Translations under genes and position numbers: made by a program | NCBI GenBank assembly: GCA_017617235.1 | Contig: JAFZWQ010000035.1 | Location: 1-50,845, forward strand | Direction: 5' to 3' | DNA from: Bacteroidaceae bacterium | GTDB taxonomy: Bacteria > Bacteroidota > Bacteroidia > Bacteroidales > Bacteroidaceae | DNA length: 50,845 bases | The notes under the pieces: generated by a model | What the model saw: the letters and a program-made list of their open reading frames with translations, nothing else | Databases searched by the model: none | What the model was told of the DNA's origin: nothing | Part shown: in pieces, positions 26,111 to 34,621 of the stretch | How positions within the stretch are numbered: position 1 is the first letter of the stretch | Layout of the letters: each line of letters starts with the position of its first letter

Positions 26111-27922
26111 ATGGCTCAGGTGAATTCCTTCCTGCAAGTCAACGGCTTAAGTCGTAGCGTGGGCGACCGTGTGTTGTTCTCGGATGTTTCCTTCGGCATT
26201 GCCGAGGGACAGCACGTCGGCCTTATTGCCCAGAACGGAACGGGCAAGAGCACCTTGTTGAACATTCTGGCGGGCAAGGATTCTGCAGACGCAGGTACGG
26301 TCATTTTCCGCAACGGCATCCGGGTGAGCTATCTGGAGCAGTTGCCCCGTTATCCGATGGAACTGACGGTTCGCGAGGCGGCCCACTGGCACCTGCAGCT
26401 CGACCAGATGGACGAGGAGGAGCGGCAGGAAGTTGCCATTAAGTCGGACCGCATCCTTACGAAACTGAAGATTTCCGACCTCGACCAACCCCTTTCGCAA
26501 CTTTCCGGCGGACAGCTCAAGCGTGTGGCGCTGGCCAACGTGCTAACGTTGGAACCAGACTTCCTGATTCTGGACGAACCCACGAACCACCTGGACCTGG
26601 AGATGATAGAGTGGCTCGAGAACTACCTTTCGCGCAGCAACATGACGCTGCTCATGGTTACCCACGACCGCTATTTCCTCGACCACATCTGCTCCCTCAT
26701 CCTGGAACTCGACAACCAGACGCTCTATGCCTATCGGGGCAACTATCAGTACTATCTGGAGAAGCGCCAGGAACGTGTCGATGCCCTGAGTGCCCAGATA
26801 CAGCGTGCCCAGAACCTATACCGCACGGAACTCGACTGGATGCGTCGCATGCCCCAGGCCCGTGGTCACAAGGCCCGTTATCGCGAGGAGGCTTTCTACG
26901 AACTGGAACGTGTGGCCAAGCAGCGTATGGAGGAGAAACGTCTGCGCCTGCAAGCCAAATCCACCTATATCGGCTCCAAGATTTTTGAGGCGGCCTACGT
27001 CAGCAAGTCCTTCCCCACGTCGGACGGTGGGCGGAAAGTCATCCTGCGCGATTTCTACTACAATTTCTCGCGCTTCGAGAAAATGGGCATTGTGGGTGCC
27101 AACGGAACAGGGAAAAGCACCTTTGTAAAGATGTTGCTGGGCGAGGTACAACCCGACAGCGGTCGCTTCGTTATTGGCGAAACCGTGCGCTTCGGCTATT
27201 TCTCGCAGGAAGGTATGCAGTTCGACCAGCAGATGAAGGTGATAGATGCCATCCGCAAGGTGGCCGAATACATCGACCTGGGTGGTGGTCGGCATCTCAC
27301 GGCCATGCAGTTTCTCCAGCACTTCATGTTCACGCCCGAACAGCAGCAGAACTACATCTACAAACTGTCGGGTGGCGAACAGCGTCGTCTCTATCTGTGT
27401 CAGGTGCTGATGCAGAATCCCAACTTCCTGGTGCTCGACGAACCCACCAACGACCTGGACATCCTTACGCTGCAAATCCTGGAGGAATACCTGCAGGACT
27501 TTCGCGGCTGTGTCATCGTGGTCAGTCACGACCGTTACTTTATGGACAAGGTGGTGGACCACCTGCTGGTGTTCCGTGGCGAGGGCGATGTAAAGGACTT
27601 CCCGGGCAACTATACGCAGTTCCGCGAATGGGAACGCCTGCAGCCGCGTCCGCAGTCGGAAGCCAAGAGCGAGGGTAGGGGACAGCGCCCTCAGCGTTCC
27701 GACGAGAAACGTCGTCTCACCTTCAACGAACGTCGCGAATTCGAACAACTCACCCAGGACATCGAGTCGCTGGAACGCGAGAAGTCGGAAATCGTGGAGG
27801 CACTGTCGGGTGCAGCCTTGTCCGTCGATAGAATCACCGAACTGTCCAAACGCCTGCCCGTCCTGCAGGAGGAGCTCGACGAGAAGGAGATGCGCTGGCT
27901 GGAACTCAGCGAACTGGCCTGA
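26111..27922 (+). CDS. ABC-F family ATPase (Uup/EttA-like)
   Basis: This 603-residue soluble protein has two ABC ATPase domains and no membrane segments. The first Walker A is QNGTGKSTL with signature LSGGQLKRVALA and Walker B FLILDEPTNHLD. The second is ANGTGKSTF, LSGGEQRRLYL and FLVLDEPTNDLD. The linker between them (about residues 215-290, LYRTELDWMRRMPQARGHKA) and a C-terminal coiled coil (from about 520) fit the Uup subgroup. ABC-F proteins act on ribosomes, and Uup is linked to DNA and RNA stability. It has its own promoter. Codon use is more G+C-rich than in the island genes. Confidence 0.93.
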   Translation: MAQVNSFLQVNGLSRSVGDRVLFSDVSFGIAEGQHVGLIAQNGTGKSTLLNILAGKDSADAGTVIFRNGIRVSYLEQLPRYPMELTVREAAHWHLQLDQMDEEERQEVAIKSDRILTKLKISDLDQPLSQLSGGQLKRVALANVLTLEPDFLILDEPTNHLDLEMIEWLENYLSRSNMTLLMVTHDRYFLDHICSLILELDNQTLYAYRGNYQYYLEKRQERVDALSAQIQRAQNLYRTELDWMRRMPQARGHKARYREEAFYELERVAKQRMEEKRLRLQAKSTYIGSKIFEAAYVSKSFPTSDGGRKVILRDFYYNFSRFEKMGIVGANGTGKSTFVKMLLGEVQPDSGRFVIGETVRFGYFSQEGMQFDQQMKVIDAIRKVAEYIDLGGGRHLTAMQFLQHFMFTPEQQQNYIYKLSGGEQRRLYLCQVLMQNPNFLVLDEPTNDLDILTLQILEEYLQDFRGCVIVVSHDRYFMDKVVDHLLVFRGEGDVKDFPGNYTQFREWERLQPRPQSEAKSEGRGQRPQRSDEKRRLTFNERREFEQLTQDIESLEREKSEIVEALSGAALSVDRITELSKRLPVLQEELDEKEMRWLELSELA

Positions 27923-28011
27923 TACCTTATATCATACCCGTACGCATATGTGCGTGCATGTGTGGCGGTAATTTTGATGACAAATTATTTGCAAAGTTGC
28001 CGTTTTCTTTA

Positions 28012-28019
28012 TAAATTTG
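28012..28019 (+). promoter_or_regulatory. -7 box of trpB2
   Basis: TAAATTTG with a TTG about 20 nt upstream, 42 nt before the start codon. Confidence 0.65.
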
Positions 28020-28061
28020 TAGCGATTAAATCCTTTTTAATCAAAATTGTAAGCTAAAAAA

Positions 28062-29414
28062 ATGAAAAAACAGAAAAGATTTCTCCTCTCGGAGAACGAG
28101 ATTCCAACGCAGTGGTACAACATCCAGGCCGATATGCCCAACAAGCCTCTGCCTCCCCTTCACCCCGCAACGCGTCAGCCGCTGGGCGTCGAGGACCTTG
28201 CCCACATCTTCCCCCTGGAATGCTGCAAGCAGGAGTTGAATACCACCGACCGCTTCATCGACATCCCCGAGCCCGTGCTCGAAAAGTACAAATTCTATCG
28301 TTCCACGCCTCTGGTGCGTGCCTATGAACTGGAGAAGGCGCTGGGAACTCCCGCCCACATCTATTTCAAGAACGAATCCGTGAATCCCCTGGGTTCGCAC
28401 AAGATTAATTCCGCCCTGCCACAGTGCTACTATGCCAAGCAGGAGGGCACCACGAACGTCACCACCGAGACGGGTGCCGGCCAGTGGGGTGCTGCGCTCA
28501 GCTATGCTGCCAGCGTCTTTGGTCTCGAGGCTGCCGTCTATCAGGTGAAGATATCCATGCAGCAGAAGCCCTACCGCTCCAGCATCATGCGCACGTTCGG
28601 TGCCACCGTCGAGGGCTCTCCCTCCATGTCCACCCGTGCCGGTAAGGACATCATCACCAAGAACCCCACCCACATGGGTTCGCTGGGTACTGCCATCTCC
28701 GAGGCCGTAGAACTGGCCATGACCACTCCTGGTTGCAAATACACCTTGGGCAGTGTGCTGAACCACGTGGGCCTGCACCAGACCATCATAGGCCTGGAAG
28801 CCGAGAAGCAGATGGAAAAGGCCGGTGAATACCCCGACATGGTTATTGCCTGCTTTGGTGGCGGCAGTAACTTCGGCGGTATCGCCTTCCCCTTCATGCG
28901 TCACAACATCCTCGACGGCAAGACCACCGAGTTCATCGCTGCCGAGCCCGAGAGCTGTCCCAAACTCACACGCGGTAAGTTCGACTACGACTTTGGCGAC
29001 GAGGCTGGTCTCACGCCCCTGCTGCCCATGTACACCCTGGGTCACGACTTTAAGCCTGCCAACATCCACGCTGGCGGTCTGCGCTACCACGGTGCAGGCA
29101 TGATTATCAGCCAGCTTATCAAGGACGGATACATGCACGGTGTCGATATTCCCCAGCTCGAGACCTTCGAGGCAGGTGTGCTCTTTGCCCGCACCGAGGG
29201 CATCATCCCTGCTCCCGAATCCAGCCACGCCATTGCCGCCACCATCCGCGAGGCGCTCAAGTGCAAGCAGACGGGCGAGGAGAAGGTCATCCTGTTCAAC
29301 CTCTCCGGACACGGACTCATCGACATGACGGCCTACGACCAGTACATCAATGGCGACCTCATGAACTATCAGGTTACCGACGACGAAATCGCCCACAACC
29401 ACATCGGTGTCTAA
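28062..29414 (+). CDS. trpB: Tryptophan synthase beta-like protein (TrpB2 type)
   Basis: This 450-residue PLP enzyme belongs to the TrpB2 group (TIGR01415), a stand-alone relative of tryptophan synthase beta. The cofactor lysine is K114 in NPLGSHKINSA. The substrate loop TETGAGQWGAALSYA and the phosphate-binding FGGGSNFGG are intact. No trpA lies nearby. It is monocistronic, from a promoter at 28012-28019 to a terminator at 29438-29467. TrpB2 enzymes make tryptophan from indole and serine or phosphoserine; the substrate here is not proven. Confidence 0.93.
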   Translation: MKKQKRFLLSENEIPTQWYNIQADMPNKPLPPLHPATRQPLGVEDLAHIFPLECCKQELNTTDRFIDIPEPVLEKYKFYRSTPLVRAYELEKALGTPAHIYFKNESVNPLGSHKINSALPQCYYAKQEGTTNVTTETGAGQWGAALSYAASVFGLEAAVYQVKISMQQKPYRSSIMRTFGATVEGSPSMSTRAGKDIITKNPTHMGSLGTAISEAVELAMTTPGCKYTLGSVLNHVGLHQTIIGLEAEKQMEKAGEYPDMVIACFGGGSNFGGIAFPFMRHNILDGKTTEFIAAEPESCPKLTRGKFDYDFGDEAGLTPLLPMYTLGHDFKPANIHAGGLRYHGAGMIISQLIKDGYMHGVDIPQLETFEAGVLFARTEGIIPAPESSHAIAATIREALKCKQTGEEKVILFNLSGHGLIDMTAYDQYINGDLMNYQVTDDEIAHNHIGV

Positions 29415-29437
29415 CCCCGTCGTCCCTGCAAAACATA

Positions 29438-29467
29438 GGCGCTATCCTCCCGGGTAGCGCCTTTTTT
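29438..29467. terminator. Bidirectional terminator between trpB2 and the thioesterase
   Basis: GGCGCTA (29438-29444) pairs with TAGCGCC (29455-29461), followed by six T on the plus strand. The thioesterase gene converges on it from the other side. Confidence 0.85.
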
Positions 29468-29909
29468 ATGAGGTTAGAGATTTTTCAATCTCATCATAGT
29501 CACTTATCGCCTTGCGCCACGCCTCGGGAAAGGGAATCGCCTGTTGCTTATCCAGGTCGAACAGCACCATTATCGACAGACATCGGCTCAACACCGCCTC
29601 CGTGTCCGTATCTATCAGTTCCTGCTCCAGGTGGAAACTCTTGTGTCCGATTTTTATTACACGTGTGCGGGCAGCGATGTGTGTGTTCGCCTTTATCTGT
29701 AACAGGAACTCCGCTTCTATCTTCACCACGATAATCGCCACGCGCTCCCAATCCACATTGCCGCAAACCCGTGCAAAATAGTCGGTTTTTGCCGTATCGT
29801 AGAACTGAAAGTAAATCGTGTTGTTCACATGCCCGAACTTGTCGATATCGTTGAAACGAATCTGCAGCGGCATGATGTGGTGAAATGTTTTGCGTCCTTC
29901 TTCCGTCAT
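29466..29909 (-). CDS. Acyl-CoA thioesterase, hot-dog fold (4HBT family)
   Basis: This protein of 147 residues contains the 4-hydroxybenzoyl-CoA thioesterase core: MPLQIRFNDIDKFGHVNNTI with the catalytic Asp in FNDID, then YFQFYDTAKTDYFARV and KANTHIAARTRVIKIGHKSF. These enzymes hydrolyse acyl-CoA or acyl-ACP thioesters. I chose ATG 29909 (MTEEGRK), which has AAGGAAAAAAG just upstream; a longer frame from 29966 would run into the promoter element. It converges with trpB2 and is driven by the composite promoter at 29934-29986. Confidence 0.88.
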   Translation of the reverse strand: MTEEGRKTFHHIMPLQIRFNDIDKFGHVNNTIYFQFYDTAKTDYFARVCGNVDWERVAIIVVKIEAEFLLQIKANTHIAARTRVIKIGHKSFHLEQELIDTDTEAVLSRCLSIMVLFDLDKQQAIPFPEAWRKAISDYDEIEKSLTS

Positions 29910-29933
29910 CTTTTTTCCTTGTTTTTCGAATTT

Positions 29934-29986
29934 CGCTGCGAAGTTACAAAAAAAGTCGCTACCCACAACGGAATAGCGACCTTTTT
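29934..29986 (-). promoter_or_regulatory. Composite terminator hairpin and promoter (third copy)
   Basis: On the minus strand GTCGCTA pairs with TAGCGAC, followed by seven T and the -7 box TAACTTCG. TTG in the loop lies 19 nt before the -7 box. It is closely similar to the elements at 1231-1284 and 46592-46646. Confidence 0.65.
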
Positions 29987-30034
29987 CTTGTGATTTTATG
30001 TTTTAGAAGTTTAGTTGCTTAGGCTTTTTGAAGT

Positions 30035-30056
30035 TAGCGGAGTTAGCGGAGTTAAA
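30035..30056 (+). repeat. Nine-base tandem repeat at the island edge
   Basis: AGTTAGCGG twice and then AGTTAAAG lie just before the type I methylase relic, at the left boundary of the toxin/restriction island. Confidence 0.55.
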
Positions 30057-30138
30057 GACGATACTTTTGAAGGGTGAAACATCCAGTCAAATACATTCTT
30101 TTCCAGTTATTAAAAGAACAAGTTTGAAAAAAAATTTT

Positions 30139-30146
30139 TATATTTG
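30139..30146 (+). promoter_or_regulatory. -7 box upstream of the hsdM relic and RhuM-Fic gene
   Basis: TATATTTG matches the -7 consensus, but the nearest TTTG is only about 12 nt upstream, so the -33 part is weak. Confidence 0.45.
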
Positions 30147-30186
30147 TAGCGGAAACGCTATGAAAAGCAAGAAATAAACAAAAGAT

Positions 30187-30294
30187 ATGGATAATCAACA
30201 AAGGACATCCCTGAACTTTTGAAGCAGCGAGAGCCATCGTCTCGAAGCTGGAATCCGTGAGAAACTCGCAGGTATTGGGTTTAACGTGAAGTGA
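30187..30294 (+). pseudogene. Collapsed hsdM relic (both ends of a type I methylase gene)
   Basis: ATG at 30187 opens MDNQQRTSLNF, then a stop, then in the same frame 23 codons reading SSESHRLEAGIREKLAGIGF and three more residues before TGA at 30292. The last part looks like the C-terminal tail of HsdM, the methylase subunit of type I restriction systems. The middle of the gene is missing. The RhuM-Fic start follows 1 nt later, which is how rhuM genes often sit after hsdM. The assignment rests on a short tail. Confidence 0.5.
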
Positions 30295-30295
30295 T

Positions 30296-31267
30296 ATGGA
30301 AGAGAACAAAATCGTCATATATCAGACAGAGGACGGACAGACGCAGATTGATGTCCGTCTGGAGAACGAGACTGTGTGGCTAAATGTTGCCCAAGTGGCA
30401 ACGCTTTTTGACAAGGAAGAGTCAAATGTCAGAAGGCACATTCTGAATGCCTTTCGTGAAGGTGAACTTGAAAGAGATGAGAATAACGTGCATTTTTTAC
30501 ACGTTAATGACGTGAAGAAGCCTGTACCTTTCTATAGTCTTGATGTTATCATCTCCGTGGGCTACCGTGTTCATAGCAAACGAGGCACCGCTTTCCGTAT
30601 CTGGGCTCGCAAGGTCTTGAAGGACTACCTTGTCAAAGGTTATGCCGTCAACGAGCGTCTCCGCAAGGAGCAGATAGGAGAGTTGCGTCAGTTGGTGGGC
30701 ATGCTGGCGCGTACCATCCAGAACCAACCTTTGCTCTCTAACGATGAGACAAATGCTTTGTTTGAGGTGGTGACAGACTATACCTACGCTCTCGACACCC
30801 TCGACAATTACGACTACGAGCGCCTGTCAATTCAGAAAACCACAAAGGAAGAGCCGTTCCACGCCACCTATGAAAACGCTATGGAGGCTATCAATGGCTT
30901 GCGCGACAAATTTGGTGGCAGCAGTCTTTTTGGCAATGAAAAGGATGACTCTTTCAAAAGCAGTATCGGGCAGATTTATCAGACCTTCGGTGGTGAAGAA
31001 CTCTATCCCAGCGTAGAGGAGAAAGCTGCTATGTTACTCTATCTGGTTACGAAGAATCACTCCTTTAGCGACGGCAACAAACGTATTGCTGCCACGCTGT
31101 TCCTGTGGTTCCTTAACAACAACCGCGTTCTCTATCGCGCAGACGGCAGCAAGCGTATAGCTGACAACACCCTTGTGGCGCTTACCCTGATGATTGCAGA
31201 GAGCCGAACAGAGGAGAAGGATGTAATGGTGAAGGTGGTGGTGAATCTTATAAACCAACAAAATTAG
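30296..31267 (+). CDS. RhuM-Fic/Doc fusion protein
   Basis: This 323-residue protein has an N-terminal RhuM (virulence-protein) domain, about residues 1-130: IVIYQTEDGQTQIDVRLENE, PFYSLDVIISVGYRVHS. The C-terminal Fic/Doc domain carries HSFSDGNKRIAA with the catalytic His at residue 255. Fic enzymes transfer AMP or phosphate to target proteins. Genes of this kind are common inside type I restriction loci. It follows the hsdM relic and is 5 nt from the BRO-Fic gene. No separate antitoxin is visible; the inhibitory helix could not be identified. Confidence 0.88.
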   Translation: MEENKIVIYQTEDGQTQIDVRLENETVWLNVAQVATLFDKEESNVRRHILNAFREGELERDENNVHFLHVNDVKKPVPFYSLDVIISVGYRVHSKRGTAFRIWARKVLKDYLVKGYAVNERLRKEQIGELRQLVGMLARTIQNQPLLSNDETNALFEVVTDYTYALDTLDNYDYERLSIQKTTKEEPFHATYENAMEAINGLRDKFGGSSLFGNEKDDSFKSSIGQIYQTFGGEELYPSVEEKAAMLLYLVTKNHSFSDGNKRIAATLFLWFLNNNRVLYRADGSKRIADNTLVALTLMIAESRTEEKDVMVKVVVNLINQQN

Positions 31268-31272
31268 GGACG

Positions 31273-32148
31273 ATGAGTAAGAAGTCAATACGTTTTTTCA
31301 ATGATCGCGAGGTGCGAGCCGTGTGGGACGATGACCACAATAAGTGGTGGTTCTCGGCAACTGACATCGTTCGTGCCATCAACGATGAGGATGATTATAA
31401 GAAATGTCGCAACTATTGGAAATACCTGAAAGGTAAGATGGTTAAGGACGGTATTGAACTGGTTAGTGTCACTAACCACTTCAAATTCCAAGCCCCTGAC
31501 GGCAAACAACGTTTTGCCGATGCGCTTGATGCAGAGTGTGTTAAGACGGTAGCAAACAACTATCCCAATAATCGTGCTCGTAAATTTCTTGAATGGTTTA
31601 CCTATAGCGATAATAGCATCGATGGACAAAGTAAAAAGAAGGCCTATACCCTTATTGAGAGCGGCTTGTTGGATAGCATGGAGCCAGGAACGGTAAAGTG
31701 CTTGCAACAGATTCATGCCTATCTGTTTGGTGGTCTCTACGATTTTGCAGGGCAGATACGAACAAAAACTATTTGGAAGGATGGTACGCTATTTTGCCGT
31801 GCAGAGTATCTGGCGGAGAATCTGAGAAATATCGAGGCAATGCCAGAGACGACTTTCGACGAGATTGCCAACAAATATGTTGAGATGAATGTGGCTCATC
31901 CCTTTATGGAAGGAAATGGTCGCTCAACGCGCCTCTGGCTTGATTTGCTCTTCAAGAAACGTCTGAAGCTTTGCGTGGATTGGAGCAAGATTGACAAGAA
32001 AGCATATCTGGAAGCTATGCGTAGAAGTACAACTGATTCTACTGCCATCAAGACGTTGCTACAAGGGGCTATGACCGATAAAATTGATGACCGCGAGATA
32101 TTCATGAAGGGTATTGACTATTCATACTATTACGAGCAGGAGGATTAA
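31273..32148 (+). CDS. BRO-Fic fusion protein
   Basis: This 291-residue protein joins an N-terminal BRO-like domain (VRAVWDDDHNKWWFSATDIV, about residues 1-110) to a C-terminal Fic domain. The Fic motif is HPFMEGNGRSTR, with the catalytic His at residue 209; the loop before it (YLFGGLYDFAGQIRTKTIWK) is typical. It follows RhuM-Fic by 5 nt, so the two are probably co-expressed. In the same frame, right after its stop, the sequence continues as 43 open codons (32149-32280) that look like an HsdM tail. The target of AMP transfer is unknown. Confidence 0.87.
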   Translation: MSKKSIRFFNDREVRAVWDDDHNKWWFSATDIVRAINDEDDYKKCRNYWKYLKGKMVKDGIELVSVTNHFKFQAPDGKQRFADALDAECVKTVANNYPNNRARKFLEWFTYSDNSIDGQSKKKAYTLIESGLLDSMEPGTVKCLQQIHAYLFGGLYDFAGQIRTKTIWKDGTLFCRAEYLAENLRNIEAMPETTFDEIANKYVEMNVAHPFMEGNGRSTRLWLDLLFKKRLKLCVDWSKIDKKAYLEAMRRSTTDSTAIKTLLQGAMTDKIDDREIFMKGIDYSYYYEQED

Positions 32149-32280
32149 GACGATGAGCAGATAGACTTCGACACCAAGATGCGCCAATTGCAATCGGAAA
32201 TGCGCGACCTGTTGCAGCAGGAAGAAGCCAGCAAGCAGGAACTTAAATCACTCTTTGAGAAGTTAGGCTATAGCCTCTAA
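32149..32280 (+). pseudogene. Second HsdM C-terminal relic, in frame after the BRO-Fic stop
   Basis: Directly after the TAA of the BRO-Fic gene the same frame reads DDEQIDFDTKMRQLQSEMRD, then LLQQEEASKQELKSLFEKLG, YSL and stop. This coiled-coil tail resembles the C-terminus of type I methylases. There is no start codon of its own near the 5' end. It is either a leftover of a deleted hsdM or a former C-terminal extension of the Fic protein. Confidence 0.45.
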
Positions 32281-32287
32281 AACTAAC

Positions 32288-32355
32288 AAATTCTTGCTAA
32301 TTTTGCAAAAACTTGCAAGAATTGGCAAGAATTTAAAATATTATTTGTATCTTTG
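32288..32355 (+). promoter_or_regulatory. Promoter with inverted repeats before the Fic gene
   Basis: AAATTCTTGC (32288-32297) and GCAAGAATTT (32325-32334) form a perfect 10-bp inverted repeat; a further TTGCAAGAATT lies at 32313-32323. The -7 box TATCTTTG is at 32348-32355, so the right arm covers the -33 region. This layout suits a repressor, perhaps the Fic protein through its C-terminal winged helix. Confidence 0.6.
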
Positions 32356-32381
32356 CAGCAAGAATAAAGATAAGAGGTTTT

Positions 32382-33665
32382 ATGATAGAATTACCACCAA
32401 AGATTGATAAAAAAACGCTTGTCAATGCCTTGCTGAAGGGAAGTGATGCGGAAATCGCCACAATCGTTGATAAAGTCAATGCCGACTATGAGTATTGGGA
32501 TAAGGTAAAGTACAAGTCTTTACCTGAAGGATATACGCCCCAAATGCTTTGGACCTATGTCAAGGCCTCACGTTTGGGGAGTATGATGACTGTATGGAAT
32601 AAATATGGAATCAAACTGTGTATCACTAGTCAGATGCAGCGGATATGCCATGACTTTGATATGAAGTTTGGTAGTTTTTGGGAAGATGGTAACGATGCCC
32701 AAAATCCAGAAAAGAAATACTATCTGTCGAGTTCGCTGATGGAGGAAGCCATCTATTCCAGTAAGATGGAGGGCGCCTCCACCACTCGGGTTGTTGCCAA
32801 GGAGATGTTGAGGAAGAAGAAGTCACCTCAAAACAAGGCGCAGCAGATGATAGTCAACAACTATAATACGATTCAGTATATCGTAGACCATAAGGATGAC
32901 CCTTTGACTGAAGAAGGGCTGCTATACATTCATAGGCTGATGACAGAGAAAACTTTGGATAACCCCGATGACGCAGGACGCTTCAGGACAAACGACAAAG
33001 TTGTTGTGGCAGATATGGTAGAGGGCGATATTGTCTATACGCCGCCTTCCTATAAGGAAATTCCTGAGTTTACAGAAACCCTGTGCGGTTTCTTCAACAA
33101 CGATAGTCCGCGTACTTTTATCCATCCCATCATCAAGGGTATCATTGTCCACTTTATGTTGGCATATATGCATCCCTTTGTTGATGGTAATGGGCGGACG
33201 GCACGTGCCTTATTCTATTGGTATATGCTGAAAGAGAACTACAAGTTGACAGAGTATATGTCGATATCAAGGGTCATCGCAAAGTCAAAACCCAGTTATG
33301 AAAAAGCATTCCGTTATACAGAGAACGACGGAAACGATATGGGGTATTTTGTAGCTTATAACCTGAGAGCCCTGGAGCTTTCTTTCCAGCAGCTTCGTGA
33401 TTATATACAGCGGAAGCAACGAGAGAAGAAAGCAGCCAGCACTTTCATGATGGCTGGTAACGTCAATCAGCGGCAGGCAATCGTTCTACAACGGCTTACC
33501 GATGAACCAGACACAATCCTTACAGTAAAGGATGTACAAGAACTATTCTCTGTTTCATCTATGACAGCAAGAAAGGACTTGTCAGATTTAGTGCAACAGG
33601 GCTACTTGACTGAGATTGCCATCAACAAAGTAACTCGTGGGTATATAAAAAAGCAAGAAGGATAA
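32382..33665 (+). CDS. Fic family protein with N-terminal inhibitory helix and C-terminal winged helix
   Basis: This 427-residue protein has a Fic_N-type N-terminal domain, the self-inhibition motif S126xxxE130G131 (YSSKMEGA), and the Fic motif HPFVDGNGRTAR with catalytic His 264. The inhibitory Glu makes it a class II Fic AMP-transferase, normally held off by that helix. Residues 370-427 (LTVKDVQELFSVSSMTARKD) form a DeoR/GntR-like winged helix, which may bind the inverted repeats upstream. It has its own promoter, apart from the RhuM-Fic/BRO-Fic pair. It is the third Fic protein within 3.4 kb. Confidence 0.9.
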   Translation: MIELPPKIDKKTLVNALLKGSDAEIATIVDKVNADYEYWDKVKYKSLPEGYTPQMLWTYVKASRLGSMMTVWNKYGIKLCITSQMQRICHDFDMKFGSFWEDGNDAQNPEKKYYLSSSLMEEAIYSSKMEGASTTRVVAKEMLRKKKSPQNKAQQMIVNNYNTIQYIVDHKDDPLTEEGLLYIHRLMTEKTLDNPDDAGRFRTNDKVVVADMVEGDIVYTPPSYKEIPEFTETLCGFFNNDSPRTFIHPIIKGIIVHFMLAYMHPFVDGNGRTARALFYWYMLKENYKLTEYMSISRVIAKSKPSYEKAFRYTENDGNDMGYFVAYNLRALELSFQQLRDYIQRKQREKKAASTFMMAGNVNQRQAIVLQRLTDEPDTILTVKDVQELFSVSSMTARKDLSDLVQQGYLTEIAINKVTRGYIKKQEG

Positions 33666-33712
33666 ATGGAATACAAACATTAGGAAAGAAGTAAAACGAA
33701 AACTATAAAGAT

Positions 33713-34540
33713 ATGGCAAATACGAACATAATAACGGTGAAAGATGTCAATATCAGGACGATGACAAAGGATGGCAAAGACTACATCTGCATTACAGACA
33801 TCGCTAAACAGAAAAACGAAACCGACCCTAACGGGGTGATAGGCAACTGGATGCGTAACCGCAATACTATTGAGTACCTCGGTTTGTGGGAAACTCTATA
33901 TAATCCGAATTTTAACCCCCTCGAATTCGAGGGGTTTAGAAGTCAGGCTGGTTTGAATGCCTTCACCCTCTCACCGTCACAGTGGATTGAGACAACACGT
34001 GCTATAGGACTAATCTCGCAGGCAGGACGTTATGGTGGAACCTATGCCCGCTCAGACATCGCCTTCAAGTTTGCAAACTGGGTAGCTGTAGAGTTTGAGC
34101 TTTATTTGGTGATGGAGTTCCAACGCCTGAAAGCCAAGGAGCAGGAGCAGATTGGTTGGACGGCCAAGCGCGAACTTTCGAAAATCAACTATCGCATCCA
34201 TACCGACGCCATCAAGCGCCATCTGATACCTGAAGAAGTGACTCGAGAGCAAGCAGCGATGAAGTATGCTGAGGAAGCCGACGTACTCAATGTGGCGATG
34301 TTTGGCATGATTGCCAAACAATGGCGCGAGGCCAATCCTGAACTCAAGGGCAATATCCGCGACTATGCCACCATTAATGAGCTCATCTGTCTCTCGAATA
34401 TGGAAAATATCAACGCCGTGCTCATCAACGACGGTATGCCACAGGGTGAACGACTCATCAAACTCAATCAGATTGCCATTCACCAGATGCAAGTGCTGGA
34501 GGATAATGAAGGGAGGAAGTTGTTGAAGGCTGCGAATTAG
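33713..34540 (+). CDS. KilA-N domain protein
   Basis: This 275-residue protein has the N-terminal KilA-N domain: DYICITDIAKQK, VIGNWMRNRNTIEYLGLWE, then GGTYARSDIAFKFANWVAVE. KilA-N is a DNA-binding domain of phage and viral proteins. The C-terminal part (TINELICLSNMENINAVLIN) is helical and found in similar Bacteroidetes proteins in restriction islands. It lies 47 nt after the Fic gene. Its leader shares GTAAAACGAAAAC and AAGATATG with the leader of the next gene. Its role in the locus is not known. Confidence 0.85.
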   Translation: MANTNIITVKDVNIRTMTKDGKDYICITDIAKQKNETDPNGVIGNWMRNRNTIEYLGLWETLYNPNFNPLEFEGFRSQAGLNAFTLSPSQWIETTRAIGLISQAGRYGGTYARSDIAFKFANWVAVEFELYLVMEFQRLKAKEQEQIGWTAKRELSKINYRIHTDAIKRHLIPEEVTREQAAMKYAEEADVLNVAMFGMIAKQWREANPELKGNIRDYATINELICLSNMENINAVLINDGMPQGERLIKLNQIAIHQMQVLEDNEGRKLLKAAN

Positions 34541-34621
34541 TGAGAGCAAAGAAAACAAGTTTTCATTTGCCGAGCGGAAGCAGGCTCGACCGGAAGTCAA
34601 GTAAAACGAAAACCCGAAGAT

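Noticed and set aside
26816-27748. 310-codon minus-strand frame in the ABC-F gene
   Set aside because: It lies wholly inside a clear ABC-F gene and shows no domain.
28041-29402. 453-codon minus-strand frame opposite trpB2
   Set aside because: It covers the same bases as a clear TrpB2 gene; composition is that of a reverse shadow in G+C-rich codons.
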